64,000 bases of DNA from Methanoculleus horonobensis (GCF_001602375.1 NZ_BCNY01000004.1:39416-103415); one strand, 5' to 3'; positions 52,375 through 62,200 are shown, counted from the first letter of the stretch. Numbers and translations: made by a program. Notes: generated from the letters alone by a model not told the origin.

Positions 52375-53510
52375 TGGAAGCATATGATCGTTTTGAGCTC
52401 CTCATAAACGATCGGATCGTGAAAACACCGGTGGCAATAGCATCCATGGCCGGGATCGTGGATGCGGCATACGTTCTTGAGCGGGCCGACCATGTCGGGG
52501 CAGCGTTCATCGGGGGCTACTCCATCGACGCCCCTACCCTTGAAGCAAGCCGGCGGATGGCCGGGGAGGGTCGCAAAGAGTTTTTGTACGACGACCCGCT
52601 CGAAGCGCTGGGCCGTGAGATCGACGCCCTGAAAGAGAGCGATGTCGTTACCGGCCTCAACCTCCGCGGGAGCACGCCCGCCTCCTACGCCGAGGTCGCC
52701 CGGGCGTTCGAGGACGCGGTGGTCTACGAGATCGACGCCCACTGCAGGCAGCCGGCGATGCTTGAAACCGGGTGCGGCGAGTATCTCCTCCAGCACCCGG
52801 CGAAACTCGTCGAGACCGTCCGGGCGCTGAAGGCCGAGGACGTGACCGTCTCGGTGAAGATCCGGGCAGGTATTGCCGCCGACGACGCTGCTCTCGCCCG
52901 CACCGTCTGGAAGGCGGGTGCGGATATCCTCCACGTCGACCTGATGGACTTCGGGCACAACAAAGTCCGCCAGATCCGTAACGCCTCCCCCCTGACGCTG
53001 ATCGCGAACAACTCCATCACCACCTTCGATAAAGCGATGGACGCCTTCTCTCACGGGGCCGACCTCGTCTCGCTTGCCCGGAAGTCCGACCCCTGGACGC
53101 TCGCCGGCCTCGATGCCGCCATCACCCGGTCGGCCGAGGAGGGCGGCTGGTACAACGCCCCGAAACAGCTCTGCCGCGGGGGCGATATCAGGGCGCTCGC
53201 CTTCTGCTGCATGCCGGTGAAGGCCTGCCCGCTCCTCCCGACCCTTGAGCGGATCGGGCTCTCCCGCGACGAGTACCTGAAGTTCAAGCAGGAGGCGGTG
53301 AAGGAGACCCCGCTCGAAGACGGGAAGAGCACCTGTTTCGGGAGCCTTGCCTGGTGCTGCAAGATCAGTTCTCCCTGTATGTTCCGCAACATGACGCTCG
53401 AGAAGAAGGGCCTCTCTCCACGCGAGTACATGCGGTGCAAGCACCAACTCTCCGAGAAGATCATGCACAGGATATTCGATGAAGAAGAATCTACCGATGA
53501 ATCGAGCTGA
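52371..53510 (+). CDS. Methanogenesis marker 9 protein (dihydrouridine-synthase-like)
   Basis: 379 residues. The N-terminal two thirds look like an FMN-binding TIM barrel of the DUS/dihydroorotate dehydrogenase type: IASMAGIVDAAYVL, GLNLRGSTPASYAEVARAFE, DVTVSVKIRAG and ILHVDLMDFG. The C-terminal third is the marker-9 region with many cysteines: ALAFCCMPVKACPLLP, TCFGSLAWCCKISSPCMF. The family is confined to methanogens; its reaction is not known. The ATG overlaps the nuclease stop; a second ATG at 52374 has better spacing from GGAG. Confidence 0.9.
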   Translation: MMEAYDRFELLINDRIVKTPVAIASMAGIVDAAYVLERADHVGAAFIGGYSIDAPTLEASRRMAGEGRKEFLYDDPLEALGREIDALKESDVVTGLNLRGSTPASYAEVARAFEDAVVYEIDAHCRQPAMLETGCGEYLLQHPAKLVETVRALKAEDVTVSVKIRAGIAADDAALARTVWKAGADILHVDLMDFGHNKVRQIRNASPLTLIANNSITTFDKAMDAFSHGADLVSLARKSDPWTLAGLDAAITRSAEEGGWYNAPKQLCRGGDIRALAFCCMPVKACPLLPTLERIGLSRDEYLKFKQEAVKETPLEDGKSTCFGSLAWCCKISSPCMFRNMTLEKKGLSPREYMRCKHQLSEKIMHRIFDEEESTDESS

Positions 53511-54303
53511 ACGTGCGCAGATGGCGATGATGCTCGAGGTCTCTGCCTACCCGAAGCCCGGGAACGTGGACAGGTGCCACGACTATGCAGATACCCGTCT
53601 CGAGCACTTCCTCGCCTCGACGATCCTCGCCCGCCCGGTCTTCGATGCGGCCGAGAAGACCGGCGGCCGGGTGGGGAACCTCATCCGGGAGGCGGTCATG
53701 CGCACGAACGGCCATTCCGGGGGGAACACCCACTTCGGGGCGTTCATCCTCCTCATCCCTCTCGTCCTCGGGGGAGATATCGACGGGGCGCGGGCAGTCG
53801 TCGCCGCAACCGACGTCGAGGATGCAGTCGATTTTTACGCGGCGTTCGGCCTCACGAGCGTCCGGATGGCGGAGAGCGACGATCTGGACGTGAACGACCC
53901 GGCCTCGGTCGCCGCCATCCGGGAGCGCGGCATGACGCTTGCCGACGTCATGGCCTACTCGGCGCCCCGGGACATGGTCGCACGGGAATGGACGAACGGA
54001 TTTGCCCTGACCCGCCGGTGCGCCGACCTGCTTCATGCGCACGGGTGCGGCAGGGCGTCGGTCGTCGCGGCGTTCCTCGATCTCCTCGCTACAGAGCCGG
54101 ACACCTTTATCGCGAAGAAGCACGGGGAAGCCGTGGCGGAGAGGACGATGCGGTCTGCGGCCGAGGTGCTCGACGGGAGGCGCGACCTTGCCGCCTTCGA
54201 TGCCGAGTGCGTCTCCGCCGGGATCAACCCGGGCTCGATCGCCGACATCGCCATCGCCGGGATATACGTGGCGCTCGGGGAGGGATGGCAGTGGGACTGC
54301 TGA
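53479..54303 (+). CDS. CitG-like (triphosphoribosyl-dephospho-CoA synthase family) protein
   Basis: 274 residues. It keeps the CitG landmarks in altered form: VSAYPKPGNVDRCHDYADT and GHSGGNTHFGAFILLIPL, with a later FIAKKHG and EVLDGRRDL. Methanogens lack citrate lyase, so the true role must differ. Relatives in methanogens and methylotrophs occur near tetrahydromethanopterin and C1 genes, as I recall. The start lies 32 bp inside the marker-9 gene; MNRAERAQ at 53497 is an alternative. Confidence 0.82.
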   Translation: MKKNLPMNRAERAQMAMMLEVSAYPKPGNVDRCHDYADTRLEHFLASTILARPVFDAAEKTGGRVGNLIREAVMRTNGHSGGNTHFGAFILLIPLVLGGDIDGARAVVAATDVEDAVDFYAAFGLTSVRMAESDDLDVNDPASVAAIRERGMTLADVMAYSAPRDMVAREWTNGFALTRRCADLLHAHGCGRASVVAAFLDLLATEPDTFIAKKHGEAVAERTMRSAAEVLDGRRDLAAFDAECVSAGINPGSIADIAIAGIYVALGEGWQWDC

Positions 54304-54860
54304 CCGAAGGGATCAACGAGGTGATCGCGACCACCGGCCACAACGCCGCTCCCATGGGGATCATCAACCGGAACGGCTCCCTGCACATGGTTCTCTTCCG
54401 GGGGAGCCATACCGCGAGAAATATCGCCCGCGACCGGCGGGTGGTGGCGAACTTCGTCTTCGACCCCGTTATCTACGTCCAGACCGCGTTCGGCGACCTT
54501 CCATTCGACGCCTTCGTCTCCGAAGAGATCGACGGGACGGCCGTCTGCCGCCTCCGCGACGCGGAGGCCTGGGCCGCGTTTGCCGCCGACGTGGAGCGGT
54601 CGGGCGACGAGTCGATCGTCGTGCGGCTCAGCCCTCTGAAAGAGGAGGTGCTCGATCTCCGTCTCCACCCGGTGAACCGGGGATTTGCGAGCATCGTGGA
54701 GGCTGCCGTCCATGCCACCCGCTACGTCAGGAACCGCGACCCGTGGCTCGGGCGGCTGATCGAGCACCACAGCGGCCTCGTCCGGAAGTGCGGCGGTCCG
54801 CGGGAACGGGAGGCGCTCGAACTCCTCGAGCGGTATATCGCCGACAGGACCCACGAGTGA
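54291..54860 (+). CDS. DUF447 family FMN-binding-split-barrel-like protein
   Basis: 189 residues. The N-terminus GLLTEGINEVIATTGHNAAPM followed by GIINRNGSLHMVLFRGSHTA and NFVFDPVIYVQTAF matches DUF447 proteins, thought to have a flavin-reductase-like split barrel. The role is unknown, with a link by gene neighbourhood to methanopterin or C1 metabolism. The GTG at 54291 is preferred because GGGGAGGGAT lies just upstream; ATG at 54285 is possible. It overlaps the end of the CitG-like gene, so four genes from 51877 form one coupled operon. Confidence 0.85.
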   Translation: MGLLTEGINEVIATTGHNAAPMGIINRNGSLHMVLFRGSHTARNIARDRRVVANFVFDPVIYVQTAFGDLPFDAFVSEEIDGTAVCRLRDAEAWAAFAADVERSGDESIVVRLSPLKEEVLDLRLHPVNRGFASIVEAAVHATRYVRNRDPWLGRLIEHHSGLVRKCGGPREREALELLERYIADRTHE

Positions 54861-54986
54861 GAGTCGGGCCTGCTTATTCTTCCCGGGAGCCGCGTATCCC
54901 TTTGCCGCAGTTCCATATTTTTTGGAATATACTAATGCCTATATATCAGGACGGACCACGAACGCCCCACAGGGAGGTACCTGGTA

Positions 54987-55433
54987 ATGGCGAAGATCTT
55001 TGATACGTTGCAGAACGATGGCAGGTTCGGCCGGCTGGTCGAGATCATCCAGACCCTCGGTGAGGATAAGATGCTGCAGGGCGAAGGGCCGATGACGTTC
55101 TTTGCCCCGGTCGACTCGGCGTGGGATGCGATCCCCGAGCCGAACCGGTCGATGATCATGAACGACAAGCAGATGCTCTCACATCTGATCGACTTCTTCA
55201 CGATCGGCAATCATAAATGCACGCTTGAATCGCTCCTCAAAAGGAACGTCGTGCAGACCGTCGAAGGAAACAACATCATGATCCGGAAGACCGACCGTGG
55301 TACGCAGGTGGACACGGCCGTCGTACTCGAGGGAGACATCGAGGCGGAGAACGGGGTCATCCATGCCCTCGACAGCGTTCCCTTCACGACGCTTGCGCAG
55401 GCCGAACAGGCCTACCTGTCGACGAACGTTTGA
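54987..55433 (+). CDS. Single-domain fasciclin protein, copy 1
   Basis: 148 residues, one FAS1 domain: IFDTLQNDGRFGRLVEIIQT, GPMTFFAPVDSAWDAIPEPN, LSHLIDFFTIGNHKC, and ENGVIHALDSVPF. There is no signal peptide or membrane helix, so the protein seems cytosolic, whereas most fasciclin proteins are secreted. A strong GGGAGGT ribosome site lies ~14 bases upstream. It is the first of four tandem copies, each with its own promoter. Confidence 0.92.
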   Translation: MAKIFDTLQNDGRFGRLVEIIQTLGEDKMLQGEGPMTFFAPVDSAWDAIPEPNRSMIMNDKQMLSHLIDFFTIGNHKCTLESLLKRNVVQTVEGNNIMIRKTDRGTQVDTAVVLEGDIEAENGVIHALDSVPFTTLAQAEQAYLSTNV

Positions 55434-55593
55434 ACCCGGGCCGGAGTGCATCGTCCGGCTGGAAACCCTTTTTTTCTTCCCGGCGGGAGACGGCGCAGGA
55501 TACGGCGTTCCTCGCGCCCGAAGCCCTCTCCCCGGGCGCATGGTATCATGTCCGTAATTTTATATATCTGGCCAAATGATTCGGGGGTTACCC

Positions 55594-56022
55594 ATGAAGA
55601 GTATCTTTGAGACGGCCCGGGAAGACGACCGGTTGAGCACCTCCGTTGCGATGCTGCAGGCCGGAGGGATGGCCGAGACGCTCCAGGAAGAGGGAGAGTA
55701 TACTGCATTGTTTCCAACGAACGAGGCGTACTCCGGTTTCTCCCGGGAGGTGATGGACGCCGTCACGGCCGACCGGGAGCGGCTCACAGCCATGATCCGG
55801 TATCACGTGATCCAGGGCAAACTCACCGCGCACGAACTCGCGCAGATGGAGGCGATCAGGACGCTGCAGGGCGACCACCTTGACATCGCGGGCACTCCCG
55901 GCGCGATACGGTTGAACGATGCCGGCGTCGTCCAGTCCGACGTCGAGTGCACGAACGGGATCTACCATGTCATCGACAGGGTGCTCCTGCCGCGAGCGGT
56001 CGAGGCGCGGGTGAAGCGGTAG
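55594..56022 (+). CDS. Single-domain fasciclin protein, copy 2
   Basis: 142 residues. FAS1 signs: SIFETAREDDRLSTSVAML, YTALFPTNEAYSGFSREVM, IRYHVIQGKLTAHEL, CTNGIYHVIDRVLLP. TATATATC at ~55561-55568 is ~25-30 bases before the ATG at 55594, so ATG at 55576 would lie upstream of the transcript start and is rejected. There is no signal peptide. It has one cysteine of the CTNGxxH motif. Confidence 0.92.
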   Translation: MKSIFETAREDDRLSTSVAMLQAGGMAETLQEEGEYTALFPTNEAYSGFSREVMDAVTADRERLTAMIRYHVIQGKLTAHELAQMEAIRTLQGDHLDIAGTPGAIRLNDAGVVQSDVECTNGIYHVIDRVLLPRAVEARVKR

Positions 56023-56133
56023 GTTCCTGTCCGGCGGCGAAGACCGGCAGGAGACCGGTTCCCCGAGCAGTGCGGAATTATCCGTAGTTATATATACTCA
56101 TGCCCCTTCAACTCCCGCCGGGAGTTGGTTCGC

Positions 56134-56565
56134 ATGAAGAGTATCCTCGCGACCCTGCGCGACTCGGGATCGTTTGAGATCTTTCTTGACCTCGTACGGG
56201 CGGCCGGCATGGAGGAGCGGTTGAGCAGTGAAGGGCCGTATACGCTCTTCGTCCCGGAAGACGATGCGTTCCAGAAGGTTCCCCGGCCCGACTTCGAGAC
56301 GATTCTCCGGGACGCCGACCGGCTCGGGGATACCCTGAACTACCATATCGTCCCCGGGGTGCACTCCATGATCGACCTGCTCGGCATAGGGACGCTCCGG
56401 TCGCTCCTCGGGGTGGATCTGACCGTGGAGGTTGCGCCGGAGGGGGTGCTGGTCAACGACGCTGCGGTCGTGGAGTCCGATGCCTGGTGCACCAACGGGA
56501 TCTGCCACGCGGTCTCCGCACTGCTCCTGCCGCCCGTTGCAAGAGCCGTCGCCGCACGCGGGTAG
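56134..56565 (+). CDS. Single-domain fasciclin protein, copy 3
   Basis: 143 residues. FAS1 signs: LRDSGSFEIFLDLVRAAGM, YTLFVPEDDAFQKVPRPDF, LNYHIVPGVHSMIDL and CTNGICHAVSALLLPP. The CTNGICH motif has two cysteines four residues apart at the end of the fold. TATATATACTC at ~56090-56100 precedes the ATG by ~40 bases. It is closest to copy 4. Confidence 0.92.
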   Translation: MKSILATLRDSGSFEIFLDLVRAAGMEERLSSEGPYTLFVPEDDAFQKVPRPDFETILRDADRLGDTLNYHIVPGVHSMIDLLGIGTLRSLLGVDLTVEVAPEGVLVNDAAVVESDAWCTNGICHAVSALLLPPVARAVAARG

Positions 56566-56618
56566 CCGGAACGTATAAATAATCCGGTACGGTTAGTGGT
56601 GCGCGTGGAGAGAGCAGC

Positions 56619-57044
56619 ATGAAGAATATCATCGATACCCTGGAGGACTCCGAGAGCCTTGGCACGTTTCTCGATCTCGTCCGGATTGCCGGCATGGAAC
56701 CGATGCTCCGCGAGAGGGGGCCGTACACGGTCTTCGTCCCGACGGATGAGGCATTTTCGAGGGTTCCGAAGGATCGGATGGACGAGATCCGGCAGGATGC
56801 GGACAAACTCCTCCTGATCGTGAGTTACCACGTCGTGCCGGGGCAGTTGACCTCGGAGGATCTCCGGAGCATCGGCGCCGTCAGGTCGAGCCTCGGGACG
56901 GATCTCGTAATACGGTCGTCCGATAGGGGGATCACCGTCAACAGCGTTCGGATCGTTGAAGCGGATGCGTTCTGCACGAACGGGGTCTGCCACGCGATAG
57001 CGTCGGCGCTCGTCCCGCCGACACTGGAGATCGTCACCCCCTGA
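56619..57044 (+). CDS. Single-domain fasciclin protein, copy 4
   Basis: 141 residues. FAS1 signs: DTLEDSESLGTFLDLVRIAG, YTVFVPTDEAFSRVPKD, VSYHVVPGQLTSEDL and CTNGVCHAIASALVPP, again with the paired cysteines. The promoter GTATAAATAATCC lies at ~56572-56584. It converges on the uvsE gene with 5 bp between the stops. Confidence 0.92.
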   Translation: MKNIIDTLEDSESLGTFLDLVRIAGMEPMLRERGPYTVFVPTDEAFSRVPKDRMDEIRQDADKLLLIVSYHVVPGQLTSEDLRSIGAVRSSLGTDLVIRSSDRGITVNSVRIVEADAFCTNGVCHAIASALVPPTLEIVTP

Positions 57045-57049
57045 CCGGG

Positions 57050-57955
57050 CTACCGCTCTCGCGGCAGACGGAACCGCCCGTCCCGGCGGGCGATCCCGAC
57101 GGCGGCAAGAGCGCTCTTCTCCTTATCCTTGATCTCGAGCATGATGTCCATGTCGGACGGTGCGGTCTCGGCGAGGAACCGCTCGAAGTCGGCAGCATCA
57201 AGAGTCTCCGCGTGCCGGCCCTTCCGCCCGCCGGGCATCGCGGTGCTGTAGTCGATCATCGGGATGCCGTCGCGGGGCTGCCAGGTCGCGCCGGAGAGTT
57301 CGACCGCTTCGGCCACCCCGGCGCCGGAGGGGTTGACGGTGTGGTGGAAGACGTCGAAGAGCACCGGGATGCCGGTCTCCTCGTGGATGCGGAGGCAGTC
57401 GGCCAGGGTGTACCGCGAGTCGTCGTTTTCGACGACCAATCGGCGGAGGACGCTCTCGTCGAGCCCGGAATACTCCGTGCAGAACCGCTCGATGGCGGAT
57501 TCCGGATCGCCGTAGACCCCGCCGACGTGGATCTGGATCTTCGCGGTCTCGTCGAGGTGCATGGCGTCGAGAAGGGCGGCGTGGTAGCTGAGTTCCGCGA
57601 CGCTCCGCTCAACGATACCGGGGTCTTTCGCGTTGATGACGACGAACTGGTCGGGGTGCATGGAGACCCGCATATCATGCTCGCGAACGAACCGGCCGAT
57701 CTCGCGAAACCTCTCCGCGAAGACCTCCTCCCACGGGGCGGTGCAGATTGGGTGCGACGCGAACGGCACGAGGCCGGAGCCGATCCGGAAGAAGAGGATG
57801 CACTCTTTGAGATTGAAGTGGAGGATCTCCCCAAGGCACCTGAGGTTCTCCCGGACGGTCTCCTCCAGCCGTTCGCCGGAGTAGGAGGAGAGCCGGAACG
57901 TGCGGCCCGAGGAGCAGCCGATGCTCCGGTTGATGCACGGGTAGCCGATCTTCAT
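57050..57955 (-). CDS. uvsE: UV damage endonuclease
   Basis: 301 residues. UvsE/UVDE cuts 5' of UV photoproducts and other lesions. Family signs are the start IGYPCINRSIG, the barrel motifs FRIGSGLVPFASHP, VSMHPDQFVVIN (metal His and Asp), IQIHVGGVYGD, LVVENDDSRYTLADCL and FDVFHHTVNP. It is downstream of and 34 bp from the MutY-like gene on the same strand, a likely DNA-repair operon. Confidence 0.95.
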   Translation of the reverse strand: MKIGYPCINRSIGCSSGRTFRLSSYSGERLEETVRENLRCLGEILHFNLKECILFFRIGSGLVPFASHPICTAPWEEVFAERFREIGRFVREHDMRVSMHPDQFVVINAKDPGIVERSVAELSYHAALLDAMHLDETAKIQIHVGGVYGDPESAIERFCTEYSGLDESVLRRLVVENDDSRYTLADCLRIHEETGIPVLFDVFHHTVNPSGAGVAEAVELSGATWQPRDGIPMIDYSTAMPGGRKGRHAETLDAADFERFLAETAPSDMDIMLEIKDKEKSALAAVGIARRDGRFRLPRER

Positions 57956-57989
57956 GGCTCTCCCGGGTGCTCCCGGACAGGCATCAACT

Positions 57990-58874
57990 TTACCTACAGG
58001 TATACGTGCCCTCGCTCTCGGCGACGAACCCCTCCCGTGCGAGGTCGCCGAGGATCCGCTTCACCCGCCCGGGCTCTTCACAGAGCCGGAGGATCACCTC
58101 CCTCTCCGTGACTGTCCCCTCCTCGAGGACGAGCGCGAGGATTCGTCCCCTGATCTGGCGGTCGGATCCTTCGAACCGGCTCTGGCGGGAGTAGGAGGCG
58201 CTCCTCCGGTTCGGGTTCGCCGTCCGCTTCTTCAAGACCGTACCGTAGTCCATCATCGCGCTGTACCACTCCCGCGGGTTCTCGCGGTAGAGCGTCCTCT
58301 CCACGAGCGGGAGGATCTCGTCGTCCCGGACGCCCTCCCTGTCCTGGAAGAAGAAGTGAATGAAGATCCGCCGGATGTTCGTCTCGATATAGACGACCGG
58401 CATGTTGAACGCATACGCAACAATCGCCGCCGCGGTCGCCTTCCCGATCCCGGGGAAGGTCGCGAGCGTCTCGACATCGGCGGGGAGTTCGCCGCCGTAC
58501 TCGTCCATCACGCGCTTCGCGGTCTCCTGGAGCGCGATTGCCCGGCGGTTGTAGCCCATCCCCTGCCAGGCGAGGAGCACCTCGCTTCTGGGGGCACGGG
58601 CAAGGCTCTCGAAGTCCGGGAACCGTTCGAGGAACTCCGTGTATTTCACGGCGACCCGCTCGACCTGCGTCTGCTGGAGCATGATCTCGGAGACCAGGAT
58701 CCGGTAGGGATCGGTGGTATGCCGCCAGGGGAGGTCGCGGCCGTGGGCTCGGAAGTAGGAGAGGATGAGATCCCGGAAGAGGTCGATGGCCTCCGGCGTC
58801 GCCCCCTCTGCCTGGACGGCGTCGAGGAGCCGGCGTTCGCGCTGGTTCTGGTCGGGGTCGAGGCTGCCGATCAC
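57990..58874 (-). CDS. MutY-like HhH-GPD glycosylase lacking the Fe-S loop
   Basis: 294 residues. The MutY/EndoIII fold is seen: LPWRHTTDPYRILVSEIML then QQTQVERV (Glu63 of the MutY type), LLAWQGMGYNRRA, and the hairpin FPGIGKATAAAIVAYAF. At the catalytic Asp position of LDGNV the sequence has YIETNIRR (Glu164). After YGTVLKKR, where MutY has four Fe-S cysteines, there are none; a basic Ser/Arg stretch follows, then a winged-helix-like C-terminus (ILALVLEEGTVTEREVIL). The start is uncertain: GTG at 58874 fits the TATA-like CTATTTG; TTG at 58901 is also in frame. Confidence 0.8.
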   Translation of the reverse strand: MIGSLDPDQNQRERRLLDAVQAEGATPEAIDLFRDLILSYFRAHGRDLPWRHTTDPYRILVSEIMLQQTQVERVAVKYTEFLERFPDFESLARAPRSEVLLAWQGMGYNRRAIALQETAKRVMDEYGGELPADVETLATFPGIGKATAAAIVAYAFNMPVVYIETNIRRIFIHFFFQDREGVRDDEILPLVERTLYRENPREWYSAMMDYGTVLKKRTANPNRRSASYSRQSRFEGSDRQIRGRILALVLEEGTVTEREVILRLCEEPGRVKRILGDLAREGFVAESEGTYTCR

Positions 58875-59219
58875 GGTATACCATCTGTCTGACGGGGGCA
58901 AATAGGTTGGGCACCCCGGGGGTGGGGATGTTAAATGGCACTGAGAACGGCAGTTACAACGCCCTCCTGCTCCAAGAGATGCCCCTTCACGCGTGCCGGC
59001 TCAAGCCCCGTACACTGGACCGTGGGAATATCGCCATAGGGGAGGGGTTGCAGGGGAGGGGGGAGACCCCCCTCTCCTGTCCCCACCCCCCAGATGCGAT
59101 ATGCACTGGAAATCCGTGTTATGGGTTGCGAGGGACAGAATGCCAACTACTCGAAACGGTGCTTGGTCTTGGGGTGACAACCGGCGTTCGCTCCACCCTC
59201 TCCGCCTCTCCTCCCCCCT
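58875..59219. other. Gene-free region with dispersed repeat
   Basis: About 345 bp with no credible gene. It holds the second copy of the dispersed repeat seen at 6.3 kb, next to a G-rich then C-rich tract (gggaggggggagacccccct) that can fold on itself at about 59060-59082. Confidence 0.5.
59013..59049. repeat. Dispersed intergenic repeat, copy B
   Basis: Inverted relative to copy A at 6324-6352: ctggaccgtgggaatatcgc is the reverse complement, with few mismatches, of the copy A core. It is also beside G-rich sequence. Confidence 0.6.
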
Positions 59220-62200
59220 TCACTCCACCCGCGCCCGCATCACCGTGAGCCGGACGCCCGCCTCGCCGTCGAGGTCGAATGTCCGCGTATCGCCGTGCGC
59301 CCGGCAGAACTCCTGGAGGTCGAGCATGTGCCGGAACCCCGCCGCCGCCTTCTCGTTCTGCTCCAGTTCAAGCGGCGGCTCCAGGAGCGGCCGGGGCAGG
59401 AAGACCACGCATTTCGTCCGGCTCCGGGTCAGCGATACGTTCAGGCGGTTCCTGCTGTAGATGAACTCGGCCTCGCGAAGGGCGGTCTCGACGTCGCTCA
59501 CGCCGTAACTGATGATTGCGCTCTCCGCCTCCTGCCCCTGCATCTTGTCGACGGTGTCCACGAAGGGGGGGGACTTCCAGGCCCGCACCCCGGCAAGACT
59601 GCTCTTGATGGCGCCGATCTGGGCGTGGTGCGGGCTGACGATGAAGAGCCCGTGCCGCCAGAACCGGTAGTCGCCGTCCTCCGTCGCCGGATACCGTTCT
59701 CCTGAGCCGGAATCGATGAGCCTCTCCCGGAGCGTTCCGGCCAGCCGGGCGACCAGCGCCGCCTCGGCCGGGTTCTCCACCGTCGTCCGGACGCCCTCGA
59801 GGACGCAGAGCACGAGCGGGTATGCCGGATCGAGAACCCACTCCATCCACTCCTCTCCCGGCGGAGCCGGAGCGAGGGTAATCCGCTGCCGTGCAATCTC
59901 GTCGGTTGCGGGAGCATATCCGGCGCCGTAGAGCGTCTCCGCCGGGAATCCCGAGAGGGTGCGGTTCATCCGCCAGTTCTCCTGGATCTGGCAGGTGTAG
60001 ATGGGGCGGGAGGGGTCGTCGCGGTGCCGGAGGTAGGCGAAGACGGAGTCATCGAGCCCGGGGAGGCCGTCAACCGGTGCCGGATACGCCCCCTGGACGA
60101 CCGGCGGGAGCTGGAGATCGTCTCCCGCGAGGACGAGCCGTCCGCCCTCTCCCAGCATCGGGAGCACCATCGCGAGTTCCGCCGCCCGCATCTGCGACGC
60201 TTCGTCGACGATCAGGAGATCGAGGGACGGGAGGGATTTCTCGAGTTTTGCGAACCCGTGTACCGTCCCGCCGAGGAGAAGGGCAGGATAGCCGACGACG
60301 GTCTCGGCCCGGTCGTGGGGCAGCACCTCGAGGCTCCGCTCCCCGCCGGGTGTCCGGATATCCCTCAGTTTGTAGATGGGGAGGCCCGCGGTAAGGCCGA
60401 ACTCGTCGACCGAGCCCTGCACCTTGACGAGCAGGTTCTCGACGGCCGCGTGGGTGAACGCCGCGACCCCCACCCGGATCCGCTCCCCGTGCGCACGCCG
60501 GGCTTTGACGAGCGAGAGGATCGCCGTCGCGAGGAAATGCGTCTTCCCGGTTCCGGGCGGCCCCCAGACCAGGGTCAGGCGGTTCTCCGTTACGTGGGAG
60601 AACGCCGCGTTCTGGCTCCTCGTGAACCCGGCATCGCGGGCGAGCCGTTCGGCGTCGGCGGCGACCTCCCCGGGCTCAGGGATAGGCGCGGCGAACCCCT
60701 GCGGGTCGCGGAGGAGGCGGATGAAGTCGTTCTCCGGCTGCTCGTCGAGAGCAAGGAGGCGGTCGACGTAGCGCGGGGCGGTGAAGTCCGTGAACCGGGG
60801 GTGCAGCACCGCGAGATCACCCTCGGCAAAGGGCGCGTGATCGCGGGGGTAGGCCACCTCCAGCACGAGCCCCCTGACCTCCCCGGCCGTCCGGTCGACG
60901 ATGGTGTCGCGGACTCTTGCGAAGCAGACCCCGCTGTTCCCGGGGTTCGGGCTGCTCCGGTAGCGGAGGTCGTCGAACGCCCGCTCAGCCTCCTCGCCCG
61001 CCGGTTCGTCCGGCACGAGGAGGTAACTGAACGCCCGTGACTGTTCGAAGAGTGCGAGATCCAGGGGGGCGAGCACCTTCCAGAAGTTCCCCTCGCTCTT
61101 CTTGAGCGGGATGCTGACGCCGTCCCGGACCCTTGCGGCCCGCGGCCGGCTCCGCAGCTCCTGCACCTGCCGTGCGCCCATCGTCGACTCGTACTCCGCG
61201 ATGAAGAGGAGGCGGGATATCTCGGGCGTCGCGGCGTCCCACGAGCCCGGGAACCGGAACTTCTCCGCCCACCGCACGAGTCTCTCCTTCGTTCGTTCGC
61301 GGAGCCCGTCGAGGACGCTCCCCGCGGCGAGCAGGCGGCGCGAGACCTCCTGCCGGATCCAGTCCGTAGCCTCCGGCCGTCTCCCGTGCCAGGCCATCAT
61401 GATGGCGTCGCTTTTCATAGCGTTGCCGTGCTCGTTCCAGAAGAGGGAGCTTGGGTTGAGGCGGTACGCAAACCGGGAGGAGGGGATCGCCGCGAGAACT
61501 TCAGGCAGGCGGAGCGTGAACGGGACGGGAAGCGCGAGCAGCCGCCGGATCTCCCGTGTCAGGACGACGGCCGGGAAGGGGACGGAAGTGCTCGGGTGGC
61601 TTGATCCGAGAGCGATGCCGGGATCCTGGTAGTAGAACCGCAGCCTGAGAGCGTCCTCGGCGGTCACGGGATCGTCGAGCGCCTCTTCGAGCAGCCGGGT
61701 GAAGAGTTCCTCCTCGTAGGTGTCGTAGACGTAGGTCTGCACCGACTCCTGCTCGGCCCAGTCGCGGCCCCGGTTGTACCCGTCGACGGCCTCGAGTTCC
61801 GCGGCGAGAGCCCGGACGAACTCCCGGCGCACCCCGGCACAGTCGCCGGGGTTCGCTGCGACGAAGATTGCTTCGTGCGACGGCGTCCCGTAGACGGCTT
61901 TGCCCCTGCTCCGCCGGAACCCGAGGGCGTATATCCGGCCGGATACAGGGTCCTTCTGGATGGTCAGGACGACGGCGATATCCTCGTAGACGGGGAGCGC
62001 GAGCGAGGTCGCGGCGAGCGGAATGATCTCTCCCGTCGTGAGCGCCCGGACGGTCGCCCGCAGGCGGTCGCCCTGGCCGGCGAGCGACCCGCAGTTGTCG
62101 AGGCAGCCGTCGCTCGCCGGGTCACGAAGAAACACCTCCAGGTCGGAGAGCGCGTTGATCGAGAGCCCGCCGTCCCACGGCGCCTCCCGCAGGTAGCGCC

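Noticed and set aside
53479..54303. True CitG for citrate lyase
   Set aside because: No citrate lyase genes are present and the neighbours are methanogen-specific; only the family name applies.
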